Shown here piece after piece: positions 52,881-61,134 of a stretch of 64,000 nucleotides of DNA. The notes under the pieces are model-generated. The model was given only the letters and a program-made list of their open reading frames with translations, did not search any database and was not told the origin of the DNA. Positions within the stretch are counted from its first letter, which is position 1. Every line of letters begins with the position of its first letter. The DNA comes from Salinirubellus litoreus (GTDB lineage Archaea; Halobacteriota; Halobacteria; Halobacteriales; Haloarculaceae), in assembly GCF_037335815.1 (NCBI RefSeq), contig NZ_CP147841.1, forward strand, positions 3,100,001-3,164,000. The letters are read 5' to 3'. A program made the translations under genes and the position numbers.

Positions 52881-52887
52881 ATATTTA
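52881..52887 (+). promoter_or_regulatory. TATA-like element of the amidohydrolase/Rieske operon
   Basis: ATATTTA 29 bases before the ATG at 52913. Confidence 0.5.
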
Positions 52888-52912
52888 CGGGCGGTTCCCC
52901 TCGCTCCCCGAC

Positions 52913-53992
52913 ATGGCAACGCAAGCCGAGCAGAGTCCCCTGACGAAGCACACGGTCGTCGACGCCGACCTCCACCTCCGGATCCCGCTCGAGGACCTGG
53001 CCGACTACTGCGACGAGCCGTACCGTAGTTCCATCAAGAACCCCACGTACACCCCCGTGAACCGGAGCGGCTGGGACCGCTACATGGGGGGGAACATCAA
53101 GAAGGAGTCGCTCCCGGACGCCGAGACGGTCAACGAGAAGGTCTGCGAAGGGTTCAACATCGACTACCCCATCATCAACGCCTTCCCGGTGCTCGCGTCG
53201 GTGCCCGAGTCGGACAAGGCGGTCAACATGATGTACGCCTACAACGACTACCTGATGGAGCACTACCTCGATCACTACGACCACTTCCGGGGGCTGGTCT
53301 CGGTCGCCACGCAGAAGCCCGAGAAGGCAGCCGAGGAGATCGACCGGATGGCCGACGAGAAGGGGATCGTCGGGGTCTACGTCCTGAACAGTGGGGCACA
53401 CCTCCCGCTAGGTAACCCGGACTTCGACCCGATCTACCGCGCCGCCGAGGACAACGGCCTCCACGTCGCTTTCCACGCCTCGGCGGGCGCGCCGTTCGCC
53501 CGGGACTTCCCCATCCAGGACAACGCCATCGACCGGTTCGCCGCGACGCACGTCCTCGCACACCCCTGGGCACACATGCTCACGCTGTCGAGCATGCTCG
53601 TCAACGGCGTCCCCGAGAAGTTCCCCGACCTCAACTTCACGTTCCTCGAAGCCGGCATCTCGTGGGTGCCGTACATGATGTTCCGCTGGAACAAGGAGTA
53701 CGGGATGCGCCGGCGCGAGGCCCCCCTGCTGGAGAAGAGCCCCGAGGAGTACATCCGCGAGTCGTTCTACTTCGCCAGCCAGCCCCTCGGGGAACCGAAC
53801 GACCCCGCACACCTCAAGTCGATCATCGACATCCTCGGAACCGACCGGCTGATGCTCGCCACCGACTACCCCCACTGGGACTTCGACCACCCGGACGCGC
53901 TCGACAACCACATGAAGCGGTTCTACGCCGCGGAGGACCGCGAGCGGGTGCTCTCGGGGACCGCGAAGGAAGCGTTCGACCTCGATATATGA
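52913..53992 (+). CDS. amidohydrolase-family hydrolase/decarboxylase (PF04909 type)
   Basis: A 359-residue TIM-barrel metal enzyme of the amidohydrolase-2 branch, which includes ACMS and gamma-resorcylate decarboxylases. It has TVVDADLHLRIPL (first metal site), HVAFHASAGAPF, THVLAHPWAHML with metal His residues, FTFLEAGISWVPYM, and LATDYPHWDFDHP with the catalytic Asp. The stop overlaps the start of a Rieske ferredoxin by four bases. That pairing suggests a ring or carboxylate pathway needing an electron carrier, or a multi-component complex; the exact reaction is unknown. Confidence 0.88.
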   Translation: MATQAEQSPLTKHTVVDADLHLRIPLEDLADYCDEPYRSSIKNPTYTPVNRSGWDRYMGGNIKKESLPDAETVNEKVCEGFNIDYPIINAFPVLASVPESDKAVNMMYAYNDYLMEHYLDHYDHFRGLVSVATQKPEKAAEEIDRMADEKGIVGVYVLNSGAHLPLGNPDFDPIYRAAEDNGLHVAFHASAGAPFARDFPIQDNAIDRFAATHVLAHPWAHMLTLSSMLVNGVPEKFPDLNFTFLEAGISWVPYMMFRWNKEYGMRRREAPLLEKSPEEYIRESFYFASQPLGEPNDPAHLKSIIDILGTDRLMLATDYPHWDFDHPDALDNHMKRFYAAEDRERVLSGTAKEAFDLDI

Positions 53993-54354
53993 CGGAGTTC
54001 GTGGTCGCGGCCGCCGAGGAGGTCGGCGAGGGAGAGCGGGTCGTGACGGAGCTGAAGGGCCGGGAGATCGCCGTGTTCAACCTCGGCGGGGAGTACCGCG
54101 CGTACCTCAACTGGTGCCGTCATCAGGGGGGACCGATCTGCGAGGGGAACCTCACCGGGACGGTCGAGGCGAGCTACGATCGCGATTCGGGGGAGACCTC
54201 CCTCTCCTGGTCTCGGGAGGGCGAGGTCCTGATGTGTCCCTGGCACGGCTGGGAGTACGACGTCACGTCGGGCGACTGCCTCTCGAAGCGTTCGGTCGGG
54301 CTGCCGTCCTACCCCGTCGAGGTCCGGGACGGGGAACTGGTCGTCACGCTCTGA
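53989..54354 (+). CDS. Rieske-type [2Fe-2S] protein
   Basis: A 121-residue single Rieske domain. The cluster ligands are Cys43 and His45 in NWCRHQGGPICEG, and Cys83 and His86 in MCPWHGWEYD. The gap between the two pairs is 37 residues, longer than the usual ~15-17, because of an inserted acidic loop (GTVEASYDRDSGE). Translation is coupled to the amidohydrolase by an ATGA overlap. It may be an electron carrier for an oxygenase encoded elsewhere. Confidence 0.9.
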   Translation: MTEFVVAAAEEVGEGERVVTELKGREIAVFNLGGEYRAYLNWCRHQGGPICEGNLTGTVEASYDRDSGETSLSWSREGEVLMCPWHGWEYDVTSGDCLSKRSVGLPSYPVEVRDGELVVTL

Positions 54355-54453
54355 TAGGGATCATCGTCGTGGTTCGTAGATTCCCCGCCGGGAGTTACGC
54401 CCCGCGACCCACGTCGAACGGTCGAATCCTCCGGCTGGCTACGATGATCCCTA
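54355..54453. repeat. perfect 13-bp inverted repeat after the Rieske gene
   Basis: TAGGGATCATCGT at 54355-54367 and its exact complement at 54441-54453, 73 bases apart, lie between the Rieske and the convergent dehydrogenase gene. The ends could form a hairpin-like terminator for both genes or be the edges of a small mobile remnant. No gene is seen in 54355-54510. Confidence 0.45.
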
Positions 54454-54510
54454 CGATATCGCACGCGAGACCACACCTACGGCCCGTCACGCGCTACTCC
54501 GAGCGGCCGC

Positions 54511-55443
54511 TCACACCACCCGGTTGATCAGTTCCTCCCCTCGTTCGTCGCGTTCGAGGTTCTCGTAGACCAGCTCACCCACTAGCTGGTAGTACTCCCA
54601 GGTCGACCCGGACTTGTGTGGTGTCACGAGCACCTCCTCGAAGTCCCACAGCGGCGAGTCGGCGGGAAGGGGTTCCTCCTCGAAGACATCGAGTGCGGCA
54701 CCGGCCAGTTCACCCCCGCGAAGCGCCTCGACGAGCGCGTCTTCGTCGATCACGGATCCCCGTGCGACGTTTAGGAGGTACGATCCATCATCCATCGCCG
54801 CCAGCACCTCCTCGTCGACGAGGTGGTGCGTCTCCTCGGTGAGCGGGCACGCGAGCGCGACGAAATCCACGCCCTCGACGGCCGAGAGGAGCTCGTCCTG
54901 GGGGTGGACTTGCTGGACGTCCGGGACCGGCTCGACGGTCCGCTTGACGCCCGTGACGCGCATGCCGAGCGCCGACGCCCGGGAGGCGATGCCGCGCCCG
55001 AGCGTCCCCAGCCCGACGACGCAGACCGACCGTCCGTTGAGGGTGAACGGCTCGTCCCACGCCGGAGTCGTCCACTCGTGGTCGCGCTGATTGTGGAGGT
55101 AGACGTGGAGCCGGCGGGCGAACGTCAGCATGTAGCCGACGACGGTCTCGCCGACGCTCTCGCCGTGGATACCCGTACTGTTGGTGAGGGTGATCCCGTT
55201 CGATTCGAGATCCTCGAAGGGGAAGCGGTCGACGCCGGCCTGGATCGAGTGGATCCACCCGATCCCCGCGTCGAGGAACCGCTCGTCCCAGGCGAGCGTC
55301 ACCAGCAGGTCACACCCCTCGACCTCGTCGGGGTCGCCGACGACCGCGACCTCCGGGCCCGCGTCGTCGAGGAACTCGCGCAGTTCTTCGGGGGGGAAGA
55401 CCCGTTCGACCGACTCGTGTACACCGATCCGCGCTACGTCCAT
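54511..55443 (-). CDS. D-2-hydroxyacid dehydrogenase
   Basis: A 310-residue NAD(P)-dependent dehydrogenase. The cofactor site is SVCVVGLGTLGRGIASRA; catalytic residues are Arg in NVARGSVIDEDALVEAL, Glu in DVFEEEPLP and His in TPHKSGSTW. An early part has WIHSIQAGVDRFPFE and TNSTGIHGESVGE. It resembles haloarchaeal ketoacid reductases of the GhrA type (D2-HDH). It is one of four such paralogues in this window. The ATG at 55443 gives the family length. Confidence 0.9.
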   Translation of the reverse strand: MDVARIGVHESVERVFPPEELREFLDDAGPEVAVVGDPDEVEGCDLLVTLAWDERFLDAGIGWIHSIQAGVDRFPFEDLESNGITLTNSTGIHGESVGETVVGYMLTFARRLHVYLHNQRDHEWTTPAWDEPFTLNGRSVCVVGLGTLGRGIASRASALGMRVTGVKRTVEPVPDVQQVHPQDELLSAVEGVDFVALACPLTEETHHLVDEEVLAAMDDGSYLLNVARGSVIDEDALVEALRGGELAGAALDVFEEEPLPADSPLWDFEEVLVTPHKSGSTWEYYQLVGELVYENLERDERGEELINRVV

Positions 55444-55564
55444 GCGGGGGGCTTCTCGGGTCCCCGAGTTGAACCTTCGTGTGCGACCCGTCGCACTCGC
55501 CCGTGGACCCCGCCCAGGTCCCGGATCGCGGGCGACTCGCGCGCCTCGGATCTCGTCCACCCCC

Positions 55565-57022
55565 TCAGATGGCGTCGTAGGTGTCGTGCCAGGGTCGCTC
55601 GCGCTCGAACGCGGCGCTGGCCGCCAGGACGGTTTCGTCCTCGAAGCGGCGTCCCGCGAGCTGTAACCCGACGGGGAGGCCGTCCCCGTCGAGCCCCGCC
55701 GGGATCGACGCGACGGGGTGGCCGGTCATGTTGAACGGGTAGGTGAGACACCAGCCCACCAGCGGGTCGACGGGCTTCCCGTCGATCTCCGTCGGCCCGA
55801 CGGTGTTCCCGTCGTCGCGGTTCTCGACCGGGGGAACGGCGAGCGTCGCGGAGGCGAGCAGGTCGTACTCGGAGAGGAGGTCCTGTACCGCGAGGAACGC
55901 CGACGTCCGGACGTTGTCGGCGCGTTTGTAGTCGACGGCCGACATCTCCTGCCCGGTCTCGATGGCCTCGGCGAACGCCGGCGTCGTGTCCTCACGGTCG
56001 GCACCCAGGTAGTCTATCCCCTCCGACTCCCGGAGGTTCTCGGCCAGCGCGGCGAACTTCACCTCGAACCCCCGTACCCACGCCGCGTAGAGCTCCTCGT
56101 GGGGCTGTCGGAACACCTCATCGACCCGCTCGACGGTCGCGCCGGCCGCCTCGAACGCCCCGACCGCGTCGTCGACGACGGTCCGGACGCGTTCGTCGAC
56201 CGGGAAGACGCCGAGGTCGGGACTGTAGGCGATCCGGAGGTCGGAGACGTCGCGGTCGAGCGCTTCCGTGTAGTCGGTCCCGTCGTCGGGGAGGACGAGC
56301 GGATCGCCCGGTCCCGGTCCCGAGAGGACGTCCATCATCAGCGCGGCGTCCTCGACGGTTCTGGAGTGTGGGCCGAGCTGGGAGAACGGCGTGTGCGAGA
56401 AGGCGTCCGGCTCGCTCGGCCGGGGGATACGCCGGTAGGTCGGCTTGAGGCCGAAGATCCCACACCACGCCGACGGGATCCGTACGGAGCCCCCGCCGTC
56501 GGAGCCCTGCGCGATCGGGGCCATGCGGGCGGCGACGGCCGCCGCGCTCCCGCCGGAGGAGCCACCGGCGTTACGCGAGGGGTCGAACGGCGTCCCCGTC
56601 GCGCCGAAGAGGAGGTTGTCGGTCGTCCCCTTGTGCCCGAACTCCGGCGTGTTCGTCTTCCCGAGGACGATCGCGCCCGCGTTCCGGAGGCGTTCGACGA
56701 ACAGCGCGTTCTCCTCGGCGACGTTGTCTTCGAGGGGTTTCGAACCGTCCGTCGTCGGCAGGCCCGCGACGTCCTCCAGGTCCTTCACGGCGACCGGGAC
56801 GCCCGCGAGCGGCCCGGGATCCTCGCCCGCCTCGATCTCTCGCTCCACCTCGCGGGCTTCCTCGCGTGCCTCGTCGGCACGGAGCGCGACGAAGGCGTTG
56901 ATCTCGTCGTCCAGGGCCTCGATCCGGTCGAGGTGCGCCTCGACGACCTCGACCGGCGAGACGTCGCCCGCGCGGACCCGCCGGCCCAGTTCAGCCGCCG
57001 ACACCGCAGGAAGGTCGGTCAT
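55565..57022 (-). CDS. amidase (amidase signature family)
   Basis: A 485-residue amidase-signature hydrolase. The catalytic Lys is in GVPVAVKDLEDVAGLPT, the two Ser in NAGGSSGGSAAAVAA and GSDGGGSVRIPSAWCG, so the Ser-Ser-Lys triad is complete. It hydrolyses amides, like GatA or aliphatic/aryl amidases; no GatB/C neighbours exist here, so it is a catabolic enzyme and not the tRNA amidotransferase. It lies upstream of the dehydrogenase at 54511 on the same strand, 121 bases apart. Confidence 0.92.
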   Translation of the reverse strand: MTDLPAVSAAELGRRVRAGDVSPVEVVEAHLDRIEALDDEINAFVALRADEAREEAREVEREIEAGEDPGPLAGVPVAVKDLEDVAGLPTTDGSKPLEDNVAEENALFVERLRNAGAIVLGKTNTPEFGHKGTTDNLLFGATGTPFDPSRNAGGSSGGSAAAVAARMAPIAQGSDGGGSVRIPSAWCGIFGLKPTYRRIPRPSEPDAFSHTPFSQLGPHSRTVEDAALMMDVLSGPGPGDPLVLPDDGTDYTEALDRDVSDLRIAYSPDLGVFPVDERVRTVVDDAVGAFEAAGATVERVDEVFRQPHEELYAAWVRGFEVKFAALAENLRESEGIDYLGADREDTTPAFAEAIETGQEMSAVDYKRADNVRTSAFLAVQDLLSEYDLLASATLAVPPVENRDDGNTVGPTEIDGKPVDPLVGWCLTYPFNMTGHPVASIPAGLDGDGLPVGLQLAGRRFEDETVLAASAAFERERPWHDTYDAI

Positions 57023-57084
57023 GGACCCCTCTCTCGGTGGACCGGCATAACGTTGGGGTGCTCGCGCTCGTCCCGGGAACACGC

Positions 57085-57090
57085 TTTTGT
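57085..57090 (+). promoter_or_regulatory. TTTTGT promoter element of the serine hydrolase gene
   Basis: TTTTGT centred 27 bases before the ATG at 57114. Confidence 0.4.
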
Positions 57091-57113
57091 CCCCGCTCCG
57101 CCCACGGCGACCG

Positions 57114-58247
57114 ATGACGCTCCACTTCCCGAATGCCGAGTTCGAGCGCCGCGCTCCGGAGTCGGTGGGTCTCGACCCCGATCGGTTACGCGAAGCGGTC
57201 GACTACGCGAAGGTGAACGACACGCCGGCCGAGCAGGTCCGTTTCGACCTCGCCAACCGCGAGCGGTACGACGAGTCCGAGGACGAACACGGCGAGATCA
57301 TCGGGCCGATGCCGGATCGACGCGGGGGCGCGAACGGACTCGTCCTGAAGGACGGCCACGCGGTCGCCGAGTGGGGCGATACGACCCGTACGGACCACGC
57401 CTTCAGCGTCACCAAGAGCGCCCTCTCGCTGGTCGCCGGCGTGGCCCACGACCGCGGGCTGTTCGACATCGACGACCCGGTGGCCGAGACCGTCGACGAC
57501 GGGGGGTTCGACTCGCCACAGAACGCCCCCATAACCTGGGAACACCTCCTCCAGGGGACCAGCGAGTGGGAGGGGACGCTGTTCGACAAGCCCGACTCCG
57601 TCGACCGCAATCGGGCAGTGGGAAAGGACGCGAGCGACGTCGGCGAACACGGCGTCCGCGAGCTCCGCGATCCGGGGACCTACTGGGAGTACAACGACGT
57701 CCGCATCAACCGGCTCGCGCTCTCGCTGCTCCGGGTCCTCGGCGAACCGCTCCCGCAGGTCCTCCGGGAGTCCGTCATGGATCCCATCGGTGCATCCGGG
57801 AACTGGGAGTGGCACGGCTACCGGAACTCCTCGGTCGAGGTCGACGGCCGTCCGATCGAGAGCGTCTCGGGGGGTGGGCACTGGGGCGGCGGGCTATGGA
57901 TACCCACGAGGGACCTCGCGCGGATCGGACTGCTCGCGCTCGCCCGCGGCCGGTGGGGCGACGAGCGTCTCGTCTCGGAGGCGTGGATGGAGGCGAGCAC
58001 GACCCCCTGCCCGATCAAGCCGACCTACGGCTACCTCTGGTGGCTCAACACCGATCGCGAACTGTGGCCGAGCGCGCCCGAGTCGAGCTTCGCGGCCATC
58101 GGCCACGGCCACAACGTCCTCTGGGTCGACCCCGAGCACGACCTCGTGGCGGTCGTCCGCTGGCTCCGCGACCACGAGGGCGAACCCCGCGCGGACTACC
58201 CGGTCATGGACGGCTTCTTCGAGCGCCTGCTCGACGCCGTCGAGTAG
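57114..58247 (+). CDS. class C beta-lactamase-type serine hydrolase
   Basis: A 377-residue penicillin-binding-protein-like hydrolase without signal peptide. It has the catalytic SxxK in HAFSVTKSALSLVAG, the YxN in YWEYNDVRINRLAL, and GGGHWGGGLWIPTRDLARIG, which lies in the place of the third motif. HGHNVLWVDPEHDLVAVVRW closes the fold. The cytosolic form is usually an esterase or peptidase and not a true beta-lactamase. The substrate is unknown. Confidence 0.88.
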   Translation: MTLHFPNAEFERRAPESVGLDPDRLREAVDYAKVNDTPAEQVRFDLANRERYDESEDEHGEIIGPMPDRRGGANGLVLKDGHAVAEWGDTTRTDHAFSVTKSALSLVAGVAHDRGLFDIDDPVAETVDDGGFDSPQNAPITWEHLLQGTSEWEGTLFDKPDSVDRNRAVGKDASDVGEHGVRELRDPGTYWEYNDVRINRLALSLLRVLGEPLPQVLRESVMDPIGASGNWEWHGYRNSSVEVDGRPIESVSGGGHWGGGLWIPTRDLARIGLLALARGRWGDERLVSEAWMEASTTPCPIKPTYGYLWWLNTDRELWPSAPESSFAAIGHGHNVLWVDPEHDLVAVVRWLRDHEGEPRADYPVMDGFFERLLDAVE

Positions 58248-58256
58248 CTCGGGGGT

Positions 58257-59159
58257 TCAGACGGCGGTCGCGGTCAGCAGCGCCACGCCCCCGACCACGA
58301 GGACGACGCCCGCGGCGAGGCGGGGGGTGACCCGCTCTACGTCCCGGAGGACGAGCGCCGCGACGGCCGTGGTGACGAGCGGCGCGGTCGCGGTGACGGG
58401 GTCGACGATGGAGACCGGGCCGGCCCGGAGGGCGACGAACACGGCGAGCAGCCCGACGGCGGCAGTGACACCGTTGAGCGCGAAGTAGCCGAACGCCCGT
58501 CGGGGCGCGCCGTCGGCCCCCAGCCGTCCGGTCGCGGCCGCGAACGCGACCATCGAGACGAGGGCGGCCGTCTCGCCCACCGTCACCGCCTGGAGGCTCG
58601 TCACCGGCGAGATCGTGAACCCGAACCGGCGGACGACGTTGCCGGCGGCGAAGACCACCGCGGCGAGCAGGGGGAAGACCAGGTCCGACCGCTTCCACCC
58701 CGAGAGGTCGCCGCCGCGAGAGAGCGAGAGGACCGCGAGCCCGAAGACCAGCACGAGGACGCCCGCGGTCATCCCGGGCGTGACGGTCTCGCCGAGCCAC
58801 ACGACCGCCATCAGGACGGCGAACAGCGGCCGCGTGTTGGTGAACGCGTTGCTCAGGCTCGACCCGATCCGGTCGATGCCGATGGCGAAGACGATCCGGC
58901 CGATCCCCGAGGCGAGGACGCCGCCGAGGACGAACACGCCCGCGACGAACGGCGAGAGGCCGGCGAACGGGTCGGTGCCGGCGAGTCCGACGAGGGCGAC
59001 CCAGAACAGGGAGGTCCGGACGCCGAGGACGAGGAGGACGGCCTGCATCCAGGTCCCGCCCATCGAGAGCCCACGCTTCGAGATCGCCGGCCCGAGACCG
59101 AGGAACAGCGCCGCGGCTCCCGAGAACAGGAACACCTCCGGGCCGGCGCTCGCGGCCAT
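58257..59159 (-). CDS. EamA/DMT-family transporter
   Basis: A 300-residue, ten-helix drug/metabolite transporter with the duplicated EamA domain: SKRGLSMGGTWMQAVLLVLG, FTNTRPLFAVLMAVVWLGET in the first half and VALRAGPVSIVDPVTATAPL, LRDVERVTPRLAAGVVLVV in the second. It ends 9 bases from the convergent serine hydrolase. It starts 26 bases after the dehydrogenase gene and probably belongs to the SMP-30/dehydrogenase operon; it may export or import a carboxylate. Confidence 0.88.
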   Translation of the reverse strand: MAASAGPEVFLFSGAAALFLGLGPAISKRGLSMGGTWMQAVLLVLGVRTSLFWVALVGLAGTDPFAGLSPFVAGVFVLGGVLASGIGRIVFAIGIDRIGSSLSNAFTNTRPLFAVLMAVVWLGETVTPGMTAGVLVLVFGLAVLSLSRGGDLSGWKRSDLVFPLLAAVVFAAGNVVRRFGFTISPVTSLQAVTVGETAALVSMVAFAAATGRLGADGAPRRAFGYFALNGVTAAVGLLAVFVALRAGPVSIVDPVTATAPLVTTAVAALVLRDVERVTPRLAAGVVLVVGGVALLTATAV

Positions 59160-59185
59160 CCGGTCGACTCTTTCGGGGGACGCGT

Positions 59186-60160
59186 TTAACCGGTTCGGTG
59201 CCCCTCGCCCTCGACGACGGTCCCGTGCGGTGACTCTCCTCGATACCACCGGTCGTAGCTCCCGAGGAACCGCTCGATCACCCGGTCGGCGTACCACCGC
59301 GAGTGGACCGCGACGTGCGGCGTCAGGAGCGCCTCGTCGAGATCCCACAGCGGCGACTCCTCGGGGAGCGGCTCCTCCTCGAAGACGTCCAGTCCAGCGC
59401 CCGCGAGTTCGTTCTCCCGCAGCGCATCGACGAGCGCCTCCTCCTCGACGACCGGTCCCCGGGCGACGTTCACCAGCACGGCGGTCTCGGGGAGTGCGTC
59501 GAGCGCCCTCGTGTCGATCATCCCCTCGGTCTCGTCGGTGAGCGGACACGCGAGGACGAGCACGTCGGTCGCTCCGAGGACGTCGAGGAGCGCGTCGGGC
59601 GGGTGGACCGCTCCGGACTCCAGTCGGCCGTCGTACGCCTCCGGACGGCGGGTGACGCCGACGACCCGCGCCTCGAAGGCGAGCGCACGCCGGGCGATGG
59701 CCTCGCCGATCTCGCCGAGCCCGACGACGGTCAGGGTCCGGCCGGCGAGCGAACCCAGCCCCGCACCGAGCGGGCGGTCCCACTCGCGCTCGCACTGGCG
59801 GTCGCGGAACGTCGGGAGGCCACGGAGGACCGAGAGCGCCAGCGCGAGGGCGTGTTCGGCGACCGCCGACCCGTGGACGGTCCCACGGGAGAAAGTCACG
59901 CGGCGGTCGCGGAGCGCCTCCAGGGGGACGGTGTCGTTCCCGGCGCTCATGCTCTGGACCCAGTTCCCCCGAACGAGCCCGTCGAGGTAGGCGTCGTCCC
60001 ACGACTCGTTCGAGAGGAGGAGGACGTCCGCACCGGGGACGGCTTCGCGGAAGACGGCCTCGTCGTCGGGACGCTCGACCGCGAGGTCCTCGCGGGCGTT
60101 ACGGAGGCGCGAGCCGTCGAGCCCCAGCGGCAGGCCGGGGTGGACGAGGACGGTCGGCAC
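59186..60160 (-). CDS. D-2-hydroxyacid dehydrogenase
   Basis: A 324-residue member of the D-2-hydroxyacid dehydrogenase family. The cofactor loop is TLTVVGLGEIGEAIARRAL; catalytic Arg in NVARGPVVEEEALVDAL, Glu in DVFEEEPLP and His in TPHVAVHSRWY. GTVHGSAVAEHALALAL marks the substrate domain hinge. The start is a GTG at 60160 (VPTVLVHPGLPL); the frame stays open far upstream through antisense DNA, which is not coding. It follows the SMP-30 gene by 11 bases, so the two are co-transcribed. Confidence 0.88.
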   Translation of the reverse strand: MPTVLVHPGLPLGLDGSRLRNAREDLAVERPDDEAVFREAVPGADVLLLSNESWDDAYLDGLVRGNWVQSMSAGNDTVPLEALRDRRVTFSRGTVHGSAVAEHALALALSVLRGLPTFRDRQCEREWDRPLGAGLGSLAGRTLTVVGLGEIGEAIARRALAFEARVVGVTRRPEAYDGRLESGAVHPPDALLDVLGATDVLVLACPLTDETEGMIDTRALDALPETAVLVNVARGPVVEEEALVDALRENELAGAGLDVFEEEPLPEESPLWDLDEALLTPHVAVHSRWYADRVIERFLGSYDRWYRGESPHGTVVEGEGHRTG

Positions 60161-60171
60161 GGCGGGTCGGT

Positions 60172-61041
60172 TCAGGGCACGCCCAGCAGACCCCGACGGT
60201 CGGTCTCGGCCCGGTGGAGGTGGCCCGAACTGCCGGTGACGTAGATCGTCTCGAGGTCCTCGCCGCCGAAACAGCAGTTTGTGGGCCGCGGGACGTCGAT
60301 CGGGTGGGTCTCCAGGACCCGTCCCTCCGGGGTGAAGACGTACAGCATCGGCCCCGGGCCGCCCTCGTCGTAGCCCGCCGTCGCGACGACGTTCCCCTCC
60401 TCGTCGAGGCACATCCCGTCGATCCCCCGGTGGGGGTAGAAGTTGTGGAGCACCTCGTACTCGCCGACGTCCTCGCCCTCGATGGGGTAGGCACGGAGTT
60501 CGCGGTCGCCGTCGTAGTCGCTCTGGGCGACGTAGAGGTAGTCGTCGTCCGGCGAGACTAACAGCCCGTTCGGGTTCGTCGTGTCGTCCGTCATCCGGGT
60601 GAGGGTGTCCGGGTCGGTGGGGTCGACGCGGTAGACCGAGCGGTGGTCGAGGTCGAACCCGTGGGTCTCGGCGTCGAGCCAGCCGGTGGCGTAGAACGGG
60701 TCGGTGAACCACAGGCGCCCCTCGGAGTCGAACGCGAGGTCGTTCGGGCTGTTGAACCGCCCGCCCTCGTACTCGTCGACGACGGTCTCCGCGCCCTCGT
60801 CGGTGTAGCGGGCGACCCGTCGACCCTCCATCTCGCAGGCGTAGAGCGCCCCGTCGGGACCCAGTTTGAGCCCGTTGGCCGCGTTCGTCCCCTCGTGATG
60901 GACGGCCGTCTCGCCCGTCCCGGCGTCGTAGCGCAACACCCGACTGTTCGGGATGTCGGTGAACAGCACGCCGCCGCCGTCCCAGACCGGTCCCTCGGTG
61001 AACTCGTACGGACCCGCCACGGGCTCGAACTCCCAGCTCAT
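60172..61041 (-). CDS. SMP-30/gluconolactonase-family lactonase
   Basis: A 289-residue six-bladed beta-propeller. It has FEPVAGPYEFTEGPVWDGGG with the Glu metal ligand, TNAANGLKLGPDGALYACE, NSPNDLAFDSEGRLWFTDP with the Asn-Asp metal site, and TNPNGLLVSPDDDYLYVAQS with the Asp. It opens sugar lactones such as gluconolactone or an aldarolactone, the expected next step after the uronate-dehydrogenase-like SDR. It heads an operon with a hydroxyacid dehydrogenase and a transporter. Confidence 0.9.
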   Translation of the reverse strand: MSWEFEPVAGPYEFTEGPVWDGGGVLFTDIPNSRVLRYDAGTGETAVHHEGTNAANGLKLGPDGALYACEMEGRRVARYTDEGAETVVDEYEGGRFNSPNDLAFDSEGRLWFTDPFYATGWLDAETHGFDLDHRSVYRVDPTDPDTLTRMTDDTTNPNGLLVSPDDDYLYVAQSDYDGDRELRAYPIEGEDVGEYEVLHNFYPHRGIDGMCLDEEGNVVATAGYDEGGPGPMLYVFTPEGRVLETHPIDVPRPTNCCFGGEDLETIYVTGSSGHLHRAETDRRGLLGVP

Positions 61042-61063
61042 GGGGAGGAGTGTCACCCCTCGC

Positions 61064-61072
61064 AATATAAAC
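61064..61072 (-). promoter_or_regulatory. TATA box of the lactonase operon
   Basis: Minus-strand GTTTATATT centred 27 bases before the ATG at 61041. Confidence 0.55.
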
Positions 61073-61134
61073 GTGCGTCCGATCCGCGGCCGTCGGGCAG
61101 GTCCGCGAGTCGGGTCCGACCTCCCGGCCGCCGC

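Noticed and set aside
54419..54433. T-arm-like GGTCGAATCC, possible tRNA fragment
   Set aside because: No matching acceptor, D or anticodon stem is found nearby.
55718..58330. An 870-codon plus-strand frame across the amidase and serine hydrolase
   Set aside because: It overlaps two motif-complete genes and has no family signature of its own.
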